A stretch of DNA of 64,000 nt from Actinomycetes bacterium (GTDB taxonomy: Bacteria > Actinomycetota > Thermoleophilia > RBG-16-64-13). Made by a program: the position numbers and the translations under genes. Under the pieces are notes generated by a model. The model had not been told where the DNA came from, searched no databases, and saw only the letters and a list, made by a program, of their open reading frames with translations. The stretch spans positions 124,001-188,000 of the forward strand of contig JAGXFW010000024.1 in the NCBI GenBank assembly GCA_024637035.1. The letters run 5' to 3'. Positions 29,938-38,307 of the stretch are shown piece after piece; the first letter of the stretch is position 1; each line of letters opens with the position of its first letter.

Positions 29938-31218
29938 GTGGGTCTGGGACGAATCAGGCATCCTGTTCGCACCGTCAGCGTGGTGCTGTTCCTGGTCACC
30001 GCGATGTTCTTGGCCGGCCTCGCGGCGTGGCCGCCTGCCTCGACGGCCGGGCTCGCTCCGGAAAGCGGCCAGCGGATCGCCTCTTTGTTCCAGCCGGGTG
30101 ACCCGGTGCAGGCGGGCCGCAGGTACGGGCTCGTGATACTGAATGAGTGGAACCATGAATGGATCCCCCTCCTGAAGGCGGCCGACCCCTCGGTCCGTGT
30201 GCTCCTGTACAAGAACGCGTTCTTCCTCCGGGGAGACGACAACTCCTCGACCGTCGGGGGGTTCGCGACGGGGGAGCGTGTCGATACCCGACACCCCGAC
30301 TGGTTCTTGAAAGACGGATCCGGCCAGCGGATCGTGTTCGAGTACTATCCGGGAGTCGACTTCTATGCCATGGACTGGGGTCGTCCCGAGTGGCGAGAGT
30401 ATTGGGCGGATCGTGCGGTTCGGCGGGCCGTCGACCTGGGATTCGACGGGCTCTTCCTCGACGACCTCTACACGGGAAGGTGGGGCCCGATCAGCGGGAC
30501 GCTCGAAGGATATGCCGACGATGCGCAGCTGCAGTCCGCGGTTCGCGGGTTCCTTGCCACCGCGTATGCGCGTGCGAAAGCGCCGGACCCGGATCTCCTT
30601 GTAGTAGGCAACGTGGTTGACCACCTCGACTCCCCGGGTCTGTTCGATGATTGGCTGACTATCACCGACGGTCTGATGGACGAGCAGTTCATCCATGTGG
30701 GGTCAAGTGGTGATTCCGGCTTCAAGTCGCCCGGCAACGGATGGGAGCGGCAGCTTGCCGAGGTGGAGGCGGCCGAGCGTATGGGAAAGGCCGCCGTGTT
30801 CGTGAGTCAGGGTGCGTCCGCGGACGAGCAGACCATGCTCTTCACCTACGGCACCTACCTGCTTGCGGCGGGCGGTTCCTCGTACTACTACCACGTGCAC
30901 GACGGATCGATGGACGCAGCCACCTGGTACGGCGTGTGGGGGCGTGACCTCGGCGCCGCCCTCGGGCCCTACAACGTCACCGGCCAAGGCGTCTACACGA
31001 GGGCCTTCACCAGGGGGATGGTGGCGGTCAACCCGATGTCCACCGGCGAGGTGACGCTCGAGGTGAGCGGGTACCGGGATTCCCACGGCGCCGCAGTGAA
31101 TCAGATCATCCTTGGCCCGCACTCCGCTACGCTGCTGTACCGCCGCATCGACGCTCGGCGACTGATCTTCGAGACCCTCCCCGCGGTCGAGTGGCCCGGA
31201 CGCGCCGCCGTCCGGTAG
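29938..31218 (+). CDS. Secreted putative glycoside hydrolase (GHL15-like)
   Basis: The 426-residue product starts with a membrane-spanning signal segment (about residues 9-30) and continues with a barrel-like domain that resembles the hypothetical glycosyl hydrolase families of the GHL15 type: YGLVILNEWNHEWI, RVLLYKN, HPDWFLKDGSGQRIV, MDWGRPEWREYW, GFDGLFLDDLYTGRW and DGLMDEQFIHVG. The acidic residues in LDD and the DEQF segment are possible catalytic acids by analogy. Substrate is unknown. The GTG at 29938 has AAGGAGGGG and a promoter; an open frame further upstream starts before the promoter. It is unrelated by strand to the next gene only in function: the M29 peptidase follows after 95 bases. 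Confidence 0.78.
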   Translation: MGLGRIRHPVRTVSVVLFLVTAMFLAGLAAWPPASTAGLAPESGQRIASLFQPGDPVQAGRRYGLVILNEWNHEWIPLLKAADPSVRVLLYKNAFFLRGDDNSSTVGGFATGERVDTRHPDWFLKDGSGQRIVFEYYPGVDFYAMDWGRPEWREYWADRAVRRAVDLGFDGLFLDDLYTGRWGPISGTLEGYADDAQLQSAVRGFLATAYARAKAPDPDLLVVGNVVDHLDSPGLFDDWLTITDGLMDEQFIHVGSSGDSGFKSPGNGWERQLAEVEAAERMGKAAVFVSQGASADEQTMLFTYGTYLLAAGGSSYYYHVHDGSMDAATWYGVWGRDLGAALGPYNVTGQGVYTRAFTRGMVAVNPMSTGEVTLEVSGYRDSHGAAVNQIILGPHSATLLYRRIDARRLIFETLPAVEWPGRAAVR

Positions 31219-31313
31219 TCGGAGCGCGCCGCCATCTGCATCTGGTACGCTACGAAGCTGTCGCCGCTTCTCGTTCCCTCGTCACCCGACCAGCGTTTGA
31301 AGGAGACATTCCG

Positions 31314-32420
31314 GTGGATGCCCGCATCGCTCCGCTTGCTCGCCAGCTGCTCGACCACTCGCTCGACCTGCAGCCGGGTGAGAGGGTCCTGATCGAGGGT
31401 CAGACCGGCTCCGAAGAGCTGGTGCGAGGTTTGATAGCCGAAGCTCACGCGAGAGGGGCGCTGCCCTTCTTCGAGATCGTCGACCCTCGCGTGCGTCGCG
31501 CGCAACTCCTCGGCGCCTCCCGCGAGCTGCTGGATATCGAGATGGCATGGCGTCTCGCCCGCGTGCATGACGTGGACGCCAGGCTCCATATCCTGGCCGG
31601 AACGAACCTCTCCGAGTTGGCGGACGTGCCGCCGGAGATCATGCGTGAGGGTCACCAAGCTTCCAGATCCTTGCTGGAGGAGAGCCTCAAGAAGAAGTGG
31701 GTGGTGCTGCGCTTCCCGAACGCGGCCGGCGCGCAGGCCGCAAGCATGTCCACCGACGGGTTCGAAGACTACTGCTTCCATGTCTCGAGCCTTGACTACG
31801 CGAAGATGGAACGAGCGATGGACCCTCTGGTCGCCCTGATTGAGGCGACGAAGGCCGTGCGTATCACTGGCCCCGGCACCGATCTCACGCTGCGTCTGGA
31901 CGGGTTGCCCGTGGTGAAGTGCGCCGGTAGACGCAACGTGCCTGACGGTGAGGTGTTCACGGCGCCGAAGCTCGACTCGACCGAGGGTGTCATCGCCTTC
32001 AACGCTCCCGCCGTGTTCGACGGCATCACCTGCGACGATGTGACCCTGACCTTCGACCGGGGCAAGGTGGTGAAGGCCACCGGTTCGCCTCAGACGAAGA
32101 TCGACGCCCTGTTGGGCACCGACGAGGGCGCCCGCTTCGTGGGCGAGTTCGCGCTTGGAATGAACCCGCTCATCGAGCGTCCGATGAAGGATGTACTCTA
32201 CGACGAGAAGATCAGCGGCAGCCTTCATATGGCGTTGGGACTCGCCTACGATCTGGCCGACAACGGCAATCGCTCGGCTATCCATTGGGACCTAGTGCTC
32301 ATGCAGACTCCGGAGTGGGGTGGGGGGGAAGTGTGGTTCGACGGTGTGCTCGTGCGCAAGGACGGCCTCTTCGTGCTTCCCGAACTGGACGGCCTGAACC
32401 CAGAATGTCTCGTGGGGTGA
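31314..32420 (+). CDS. Aminopeptidase, M29 family
   Basis: M29 (AmpS/PepS-type) enzymes remove N-terminal residues with two metal ions. The 368-residue protein contains the typical VLIEG near residue 25, NVPDGEVFTAPKLDSTEG with a metal-binding Glu, GEFALGMNP with another Glu, and the late LHMALGLAY and AIHWDLV segments with His and Asp ligands. The GTG at 31314 is chosen because it follows AAGGAGAC and gives the family length; the open frame continues upstream without a good ribosome binding site. The end overlaps the start of the deacetylase gene. Confidence 0.92.
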   Translation: MDARIAPLARQLLDHSLDLQPGERVLIEGQTGSEELVRGLIAEAHARGALPFFEIVDPRVRRAQLLGASRELLDIEMAWRLARVHDVDARLHILAGTNLSELADVPPEIMREGHQASRSLLEESLKKKWVVLRFPNAAGAQAASMSTDGFEDYCFHVSSLDYAKMERAMDPLVALIEATKAVRITGPGTDLTLRLDGLPVVKCAGRRNVPDGEVFTAPKLDSTEGVIAFNAPAVFDGITCDDVTLTFDRGKVVKATGSPQTKIDALLGTDEGARFVGEFALGMNPLIERPMKDVLYDEKISGSLHMALGLAYDLADNGNRSAIHWDLVLMQTPEWGGGEVWFDGVLVRKDGLFVLPELDGLNPECLVG

Positions 32421-33319
32421 CCGGCAGGCTACAGGGCGCGTCCGGGCGCGTGGGCAGGCCGCCCCGAGCCATCCTGATCGGGCTGCTCCTCATGGTCTGG
32501 GTCGTGGGCTCCGCGTGCCCGTGGCCGAAGGACGAACCGCCTCAGTCCACCACCTCGGGTGCAGTTTGGGCCTCGACGACCACGACCACGGATGTCGTGG
32601 AGACATCCACCACGACCACAGAACGCCCCGCGGCGAGCACGACGACCACCCGCCGCCGCCCGCCGTCGCCTATCCCCGCCGGTGGCCTGGAGTTCGTCCG
32701 AGTGCCGGGTGATGCACGAGTGGTGGCGCTCACGTTCGACGCCGCCTACGACCCAGCTCCGCTCGACGACATACTCGGGGTGCTCGACGCGGAAGGCGTG
32801 CCCGCAACGTTCTTCCTCACCGGCGAGTTCGTCGAGGACTTCCCCGATGAGGTGGCCGCGATCGTCGCCGCCGGACACCCGATAGGGAGCCACTCGTACT
32901 CGCATCCCGACTTCACGAAGCTCTCTGACGACGAAGCGCGCGACCAACTCCAGAAGACCGCCGCCCTGCTGCGTGCTACCCGCGCCGGCGACCCCCGGCC
33001 GCTGTTCCGCTTCCCCTACGGCGCCCGCGATCGCGCGACGCTGGCCCTGGTTGGCGAGGAGGGCTACGTGAGCGTCTACTGGACCATCGACACTCTGGAC
33101 TGGAAAGCCGAGCGCACCACCGCGCAGATCCGCGACACCGTTCTCTCGAAAGTCGCCCCGGGGGCGATCGTGCTCATGCACGTGGGCGGAAAGAACACCG
33201 TCGCGGCGCTTTCGGAGATCATCCCCGGGCTCCGTGCGGCCGGATTCGGCTTCGTGGAATTGGGCTCGGCGATCGGCGCCGCTACCGCCGGCCCTACGGC
33301 CACCGAGGATTCGGGCTGA
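32405..33319 (+). CDS. Exported polysaccharide deacetylase (NodB domain)
   Basis: The product (304 residues) has a hydrophobic segment near residues 20-38, a Thr-rich linker (about 55-90) and a NodB homology domain. Motifs: ALTFDAAYD (motif 1), GSHSYSHPDF (motif 2, His-His metal ligands), RFPYGARD (motif 3), TLDW (motif 4) and IVLMHVG (motif 5). Motif 1 normally reads TFDDG; the second, metal-binding Asp is Ala here, as in some PdaB-like or DAG-type members. The substrate may be peptidoglycan. Two starts are possible, the ATG at 32405 and the GTG at 32417 that overlaps the M29 stop by four bases; both lack a strong ribosome binding site. Confidence 0.88.
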   Translation: MSRGVTGRLQGASGRVGRPPRAILIGLLLMVWVVGSACPWPKDEPPQSTTSGAVWASTTTTTDVVETSTTTTERPAASTTTTRRRPPSPIPAGGLEFVRVPGDARVVALTFDAAYDPAPLDDILGVLDAEGVPATFFLTGEFVEDFPDEVAAIVAAGHPIGSHSYSHPDFTKLSDDEARDQLQKTAALLRATRAGDPRPLFRFPYGARDRATLALVGEEGYVSVYWTIDTLDWKAERTTAQIRDTVLSKVAPGAIVLMHVGGKNTVAALSEIIPGLRAAGFGFVELGSAIGAATAGPTATEDSG

Positions 33320-33382
33320 CAGCTCGCCGGGGGTATCCCAGCACGTGCGCGAGTCAGGCGCCTGAAAGGAGAGAGACGCACG

Positions 33383-33853
33383 ATGGACCACAAGGGCTTC
33401 CTGCGACAGGTGGTCGAGTTGAGCCGGGAGAAGTGGAAGGAATATGAAGGTGGCCCCTTCGCCGCGCTCGTCGTCAAGGATGGCGCGGTCGTCGGGCGTG
33501 GGTGGAACCGGGTAACGGGCACCAATGATCCCACCGCCCACGCCGAGGTGGTCGCGATTCGCGACGCGTGTCGCACCATCGGGTCGTTCTCACTCGAGGG
33601 GGCGGTTATCTACTCGAGCAGCGAACCGTGCCCGATGTGCTTGGCGGCCATCTATTGGGCGCGATTGGAGAAGGTGTACCACGCGAACGCCGCGGCCGAA
33701 GCGGCCGCCATCGGCTTCGACGACGCGTTCCTGTATGAGCAGTTCGCACTCCCGTCGTCTGAACGCTCGCTTCCGGTGGAGCGACTGTTCGTGGAGGGAG
33801 CACTCGACGTGTTCGAGGGGTGGGTCGCCGACCCCGATACCGCGCCCTACTAG
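33383..33853 (+). CDS. guaD: Guanine deaminase
   Basis: The 156-residue protein has the zinc-dependent cytidine/deoxycytidylate deaminase signature: HAEV (H53, E55) and PCPMC (C83, C86). Beyond that it tracks the Bacillus subtilis guanine deaminase closely in length and in segments such as GGPFAALVVKDG, NDPTAHAEVVAIR, CLAAIYWARLEKVY and GFDDAFLYEQ. It would convert guanine to xanthine for purine salvage. The ATG follows AAGGAGAGAG. Its TAG stop is the first three bases of a repeated intergenic element. Confidence 0.92.
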   Translation: MDHKGFLRQVVELSREKWKEYEGGPFAALVVKDGAVVGRGWNRVTGTNDPTAHAEVVAIRDACRTIGSFSLEGAVIYSSSEPCPMCLAAIYWARLEKVYHANAAAEAAAIGFDDAFLYEQFALPSSERSLPVERLFVEGALDVFEGWVADPDTAPY

Positions 33854-33902
33854 GAGGCTGCTGAAAAGCGAAGCCTCGGCCCCCAGAACACACTGGGCGG
33901 CG
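33851..33902. repeat. Intergenic repeat element, copy A
   Basis: This stretch matches copy B at 54341-54396 over about 50 bases. The longest identical run is 17 bases (33860-33876 with 54347-54363, GCTGAAAAGCGAAGCCT); the rest aligns with small gaps and substitutions. It starts with the TAG stop of guaD. The inverted partner of the left end found in copy B is not recognisable here, so copy A looks decayed or truncated. Confidence 0.7.
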
Positions 33903-34012
33903 CGATACGACGTCCTCGGTCGCGCCCGCAGCGCTGCTGCCACGGGGTGACCCGGCCGAAATCCCGTGGTAGGGTTCAATCGACGCGTGGAAGGCGGCTT
34001 GAGGAGGAGAAC

Positions 34013-34966
34013 ATGGGGGAAGGCTCGCCCGAAGCAGTACTGCGTTGCGAGGGTCTTCGCAAGTCCTACGGCGGCTTGGTCGCGGTGGACGGGGTGGGGT
34101 TCCACATCGCTCCCGGCGAGACCTATGGTCTGTTGGGACCGAACGGGGCCGGGAAGACCACGTCCATATCCATGATCGCCGGTCTGCTCGAGCGCGACGC
34201 CGGCGAAGTGATGGTCGCCGGGAAGCCGCTCACCACGAGGAGCACCGACGCCAAGCGGGTCGTGGGACTCGTGCCTCAGGACATAGCTATCTACCCCGAC
34301 CTCACCGCTCGCGAGAACCTTTCGTTCTTCGGCCGCCTGTACGGGATGCCCAAGGTCGAACTCAAGCAGCGGGTGGCCGAGGTGCTCGAGATCGTCGGGC
34401 TCGCGGATCGGGCAGGCGATCGGGCGGAGGAGTACTCAGGCGGCATGAAGCGCCGCCTCAACATCGGGATAGGCCTGCTCCACCGGCCCCGGCTCTTGAT
34501 CCTCGACGAGCCCACCGTGGGAGTCGACCCCCAGAGTCGCAACGCCATCCTCGAGAGCGTCGAGCGCCTCAGTGTCGAGGGCATGGCCGTGCTCTACACC
34601 ACGCACTACATGGAGGAAGCGGAACGCCTCTGTGACCGTGTCGCCATCATCGACTCCGGCAAGATCGTCGCCGAGGGCACGCGCAGGGAATTGGTCGAGC
34701 TCGTCGGTCAGCACGACCGCGTGCGCCTCACCGCTACCGGTGACCTCAAGGCCGCAGTTGACGCCGCGTGCGCGATCGATGGTGTGAAGGGTGCCGACGT
34801 CATCGACGGCGGCATCGACTTCTTGGCCGACAGGGCAGGAGATCGTCTGATAGAGATCCTCACCAAGGTCGGCGCATCGGGCGTGATCGTCAGCAGCGTC
34901 CGCGTGGAGGAGCCCAACCTGGAGGCAGTGTTCCTGCACCTGACGGGCAAGGCACTCCGAGACTGA
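34013..34966 (+). CDS. ABC-2 transporter ATP-binding protein
   Basis: The 317-residue ATPase has Walker A GPNGAGKTT near residue 42, Q-loop LVPQDIAIYPDLTARENL, signature SGGMKRRLNIGIGLLHRP, Walker B LLILDEPTVGVD and the H-loop TTHYMEEAE. The C-terminal 80 residues form the extra domain typical of DrrA/NatA-type exporters (ending EPNLEAVFLHLTGKALRD). The ATG at 34013 follows GAGGAGGAG. It heads a three-gene operon with two membrane subunits. The substrate could be a drug, a lipid or sodium; the sequence does not decide. Confidence 0.92.
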   Translation: MGEGSPEAVLRCEGLRKSYGGLVAVDGVGFHIAPGETYGLLGPNGAGKTTSISMIAGLLERDAGEVMVAGKPLTTRSTDAKRVVGLVPQDIAIYPDLTARENLSFFGRLYGMPKVELKQRVAEVLEIVGLADRAGDRAEEYSGGMKRRLNIGIGLLHRPRLLILDEPTVGVDPQSRNAILESVERLSVEGMAVLYTTHYMEEAERLCDRVAIIDSGKIVAEGTRRELVELVGQHDRVRLTATGDLKAAVDAACAIDGVKGADVIDGGIDFLADRAGDRLIEILTKVGASGVIVSSVRVEEPNLEAVFLHLTGKALRD

Positions 34967-34967
34967 C

Positions 34968-36182
34968 ATGGCCCTTCTGCGGAGTTCGCTCCTCATAGCC
35001 CGCAAGGACATCACTCAGCGGATACGTGACCGCTCGGTGTTCATCTGGGGTCTCATCGCGCCATTCGGTCTCGCCCTGATCTTCAGCTTCGTGTTCAACC
35101 CCGTCTCGGACAGTGAATTCCACGCGGAATACGTGGTGGTGAACGAAGACGGCGGCCCGGTCGCCGACGGGTTCGAAGCGGCGCTCGCGAACGTGGAAGC
35201 GGGGGGCATCGCCACGATACGCTCGGTGGAGAGCGCGGAAGAGGCGCGCCGTCAGGTCGAGGTCGGTTCCGACGCCTTCGCCGACGAGCAATTAGCGCGT
35301 GCCGATGCCGCCTTCCTTATCCCACCCGGCTTCAGTGAGGGGGTGCTTGCCGGTCGAGGGGGAGAGTTGACGGTGGTGGGGGCCAGGGGCTCCGAGCTCG
35401 GGGCGTACGTGGCCCGAGCGGTGGCTGAGGGTTTCGTGGCCGAACTGCACGCGGTCGACGTGGCGGTGAAGACCGTGTTCCCGCCCGGCGTGGAGCCTAC
35501 AGCGGAGCAGGTAGGGGCGCTGATACCCGCTGCGATGGCGGTAGCGAGCCCCATAGCCGTGGAAGACATAAGCGCAGGCACGAAGCAGTTGGATGGCACG
35601 ACCCAGATGACCGCGGGCATGGGGGTGTTCTTCGTGTTCTTCACAGTCGCCTTCGGCGTGAGTGGTCTGCTCGAAGAGCGGCAGTACGGCACCATGACCC
35701 GCCTGCTTGCCGCGCCGATCCGCCGTGAGTCGATAATCCTCGGCAAGGCCATCACCTCCTTCGTCCTTGGTGTGGGAAGCCTGGCGGTGCTCGTGGTCGC
35801 CTCGACGATCCTGCTCGGGGCCGAGTGGGGCGATCCCCTTGGCGTGGCCGTTCTCGTGGTGGCGGTAGTCGTCTCGGCGATGGGTGTGTTGGCGATCGTG
35901 GCTTCGGTGGCGCGTACTCAGGAGCAGGCGGGTATGTTCGCCTCCATCGTCTCGCTGGTCTTCGGATTGCTGGGCGGCACCTTCTTCCCCGTCGACCAGG
36001 TGGGTGGGGTGCTCTCGAAGGTCAGCCTGATCGCTCCACATGCTTGGTTCCTTCGGGGGCTTGGCGATCTCGCGGGCGGCGAGGTGGCCGCCATATGGCC
36101 CTCCGTCGGGGCGCTCCTAACCTTCGGAGTCGTGACTTCGGCGGGTGCGTGGGTGTTCCTGAAAAAGGCTGTGACGCCGTGA
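34968..36182 (+). CDS. ABC-2 transporter permease (first subunit)
   Basis: The 404-residue protein has one N-terminal membrane helix (about residues 23-43), a large extracellular domain of about 170 residues, and five or six C-terminal helices, the layout of ABC-2/NatB-type permeases. Segments include GLLEERQYGTMTRLLAAPI, which is the conserved EXXXGT-like coupling region, and LGGTFFPVDQVGGVLSKVSLIAPHAWFLRGL. It starts two bases after the ATPase gene and overlaps the second permease by four bases (GTGA). Confidence 0.9.
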   Translation: MALLRSSLLIARKDITQRIRDRSVFIWGLIAPFGLALIFSFVFNPVSDSEFHAEYVVVNEDGGPVADGFEAALANVEAGGIATIRSVESAEEARRQVEVGSDAFADEQLARADAAFLIPPGFSEGVLAGRGGELTVVGARGSELGAYVARAVAEGFVAELHAVDVAVKTVFPPGVEPTAEQVGALIPAAMAVASPIAVEDISAGTKQLDGTTQMTAGMGVFFVFFTVAFGVSGLLEERQYGTMTRLLAAPIRRESIILGKAITSFVLGVGSLAVLVVASTILLGAEWGDPLGVAVLVVAVVVSAMGVLAIVASVARTQEQAGMFASIVSLVFGLLGGTFFPVDQVGGVLSKVSLIAPHAWFLRGLGDLAGGEVAAIWPSVGALLTFGVVTSAGAWVFLKKAVTP

Positions 36183-37351
36183 AGGCCCTGGTCATCGGCG
36201 CGAACAGCGTGCGGCGTCTCTTGCGCGACCGGGCCAACATATTCTTCGTGTTCATGCTGCCCATGCTGCTCATTCTGGTGCTCGGCGCGGCGTTCGGCGG
36301 CGGGTCCGACCCGCGCATGGGCATCGTCGCCGAGGGTTCGGGGCGGCTCGGCGCTGAACTCGCCGATTCCGTGCGTCAGACCGAAGGCGTCGACGTGCGC
36401 GACTACCCCGACAAGGACGCGCTCGTCGTGGCGGTGGAACGAGGTCAGCTCGAGGCGGGTCTGATCATCCCCGTAGGATACGACGATACCCTCCGCGGCG
36501 GTGGGTCCGTGGCTCTGGAGTTCGTGGCCCGCACCGATCCGACTTCCCAGGCGCTGCGGAACACGGTGGACTCGGCCGCGGTGCGCCAGGGCACGTTGCT
36601 GCGTGCGGCCGCCTTCGCGGAGTCCCAGGGGGTGATGGAGTTCTCGGACGCTCTTGAGTTGGCCGGGCGCGTGGCCGAGGCGAGCCCTGAGGTGCTCGTG
36701 ACACAGGAGGCAGTGGGCGAGCCGTTCGTGTTCCAGCGTCTCGGCACGTTCGACATGGGCGCATATTCACAGCTGCTCTTGTTCATCTTCCTCACCTCGA
36801 TGACGGGGTCGTCGGCGCTCATCCAATCGCGGCGTCTCGGCGTCTCTCGTCGCATGCTTGCCACGCCCACGTCGGTAGGCACCATCCTCGCCGGGGAATC
36901 GCTGGGGCGGCTGGCCGTGGCCCTGGTGCAGGGGCTGTTCATCATCTTCGGGTCGGCGATCGTGTTCGGGGTGGATTGGGGCGATCCGGTGGCGGCCGCC
37001 GCTATCGTGATCGTGTTCTCCATGGGGGCCGCTGCTACCGGCATGTTGATGGGCGCAGTCTTCAAGAACGATCAGCAGGCCGGCGGTCTCGGTGTGGTGA
37101 TCGGGCTCGGGTTGGCGGCTCTCGGAGGCTGCATGCTGCCTCTCTCGATCATGAAACTCTTCTCGCCCGGATTGTGGCGAGTCGCGCACGTGACGCCACA
37201 CGCGTGGGGTATCGAGGCGTTCGAAGAGATCATCATCCGAGACGGCACTGTGGCTGATATCGGCCTGCAGCTTGCTATTCTGGCGGGGTTCGCGGCGGTG
37301 GTGTTCGTGCTGGCAACGTGGCGGTTGCGGGTGGCTCTCACCCGATCCTAG
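36179..37351 (+). CDS. ABC-2 transporter permease (second subunit)
   Basis: The 390-residue product has the same topology as its neighbour: one helix near residues 22-39, a roughly 160-residue outer domain, then five or six helices. The loop SRRLGVSRRMLATPTSVGTILAGE is the conserved cytoplasmic segment, and the end has LPLSIMKLFSPGLWRVAHVTPHAW. The two permeases share pattern but little residue identity, so a heterodimer is likely. The next gene is on the opposite strand, with a short tandem repeat between them. Confidence 0.9.
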   Translation: MKALVIGANSVRRLLRDRANIFFVFMLPMLLILVLGAAFGGGSDPRMGIVAEGSGRLGAELADSVRQTEGVDVRDYPDKDALVVAVERGQLEAGLIIPVGYDDTLRGGGSVALEFVARTDPTSQALRNTVDSAAVRQGTLLRAAAFAESQGVMEFSDALELAGRVAEASPEVLVTQEAVGEPFVFQRLGTFDMGAYSQLLLFIFLTSMTGSSALIQSRRLGVSRRMLATPTSVGTILAGESLGRLAVALVQGLFIIFGSAIVFGVDWGDPVAAAAIVIVFSMGAAATGMLMGAVFKNDQQAGGLGVVIGLGLAALGGCMLPLSIMKLFSPGLWRVAHVTPHAWGIEAFEEIIIRDGTVADIGLQLAILAGFAAVVFVLATWRLRVALTRS

Positions 37352-37420
37352 CGGACGTCGCCGCATCTCGGCCCGTCCTCGCGCCGGGCGGTCGGCGCCT
37401 CCCGTCGGGGTCCCGTCGCC

Positions 37421-37476
37421 TGGACCACACCTTCTGGACCACACCTTCTGGGCTACACCTTCCGGACTACACCTTC
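37421..37476. repeat. Four 14-bp tandem repeats
   Basis: Units start at 37421, 37435, 37449 and 37463. The first two are identical (TGGACCACACCTTC), and the third and fourth differ at two or three positions. The array lies between convergent genes and its last unit reaches the stop codon of the minus-strand gene at 37467. It is too short and too contiguous for CRISPR. Confidence 0.9.
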
Positions 37477-38174
37477 CGGGATGCTCTAGGCGGGAGCCAC
37501 GGACCTCGGCCAAGAGCGTCGGCGAGGGCTTTCGCTCCGCCGCTCAGAACCGGCTCCCCGTGAGTCACCAGCACGCGGTCGATGTCGAGGCCCGCGAGGG
37601 CGGTCATGGTGGGGAGGAAGCGTTGCTCGTACCACCGGCGCCGGCTCGGCGTATCGACCGGGTTCTCCCAGAGGTGGAGTCCGCCTTGGAACTCGACGAT
37701 CGCGTCGCCGAAGACCAAGGAGCGGTGGGACGGGATCTCGATCGGTAGTTCGGCGCGCACCGGACGACCGATCCGATGTACCCGGGCGATCCCATCTATG
37801 TCCTCGCCGCCGGCGAGAGCGTGGAAGGAACGCGTGTCGGTGAGACGTTTGGCCACCAGGCGATGGCCGAGGATGCGGGCGTCGTTACCGCGATAGCGGC
37901 GCTGCAGGAGTTCGGCGGAGCGGGCATGGTACGGGATAGAGATGACGATGCGCACCGGTCCATCGACCACTCTGTCGAGTTCTTCGAGAGCCGCGTCCGC
38001 CTCGCCATCGACCAGGGGGTCGATCAGCAGCGTGGTCTCGCCCACCTTGATGGCGTAGCTGCCCACCAGGGCGCCGAACGCGCCTGGGTGCCACTCCGGG
38101 TGGCGGCGCTCCCAGCGCCAGATGCCCTCACTGAGTTGTCGTATGCGCTGCATCGTGGTGTCCGGTATGCCCAC
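37467..38174 (-). CDS. Metallo-beta-lactamase-fold-like protein
   Basis: The 235-residue product looks like a distant MBL-fold protein: YAIKVGETTLLIDPLVDG at residues 40-57, VISIPYHARSAELLQRRY near 75-92, a late GLHLWENP, and LDIDRVLVTHGEPVLSGG near the end. The full HxHxDH metal motif is absent (the equivalent reads PYHARS), so hydrolase activity is uncertain. An alternative ATG lies seven codons downstream (38153). Neither start has a clear ribosome binding site. Function unknown. Confidence 0.75.
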   Translation of the reverse strand: MGIPDTTMQRIRQLSEGIWRWERRHPEWHPGAFGALVGSYAIKVGETTLLIDPLVDGEADAALEELDRVVDGPVRIVISIPYHARSAELLQRRYRGNDARILGHRLVAKRLTDTRSFHALAGGEDIDGIARVHRIGRPVRAELPIEIPSHRSLVFGDAIVEFQGGLHLWENPVDTPSRRRWYEQRFLPTMTALAGLDIDRVLVTHGEPVLSGGAKALADALGRGPWLPPRASRKV

Positions 38175-38307
38175 CGGGGGGTCTTTCGAAAACGCCGTCT
38201 ATCCCTGTATCAGACGCTCGTGGGGATCTTCTGCCACAATGGATGCATGATGCATTGACTTGCGGCGCCGGTGCGGGTCGGCGCACGCGCAGTGGGAGGA
38301 GGTGGAC

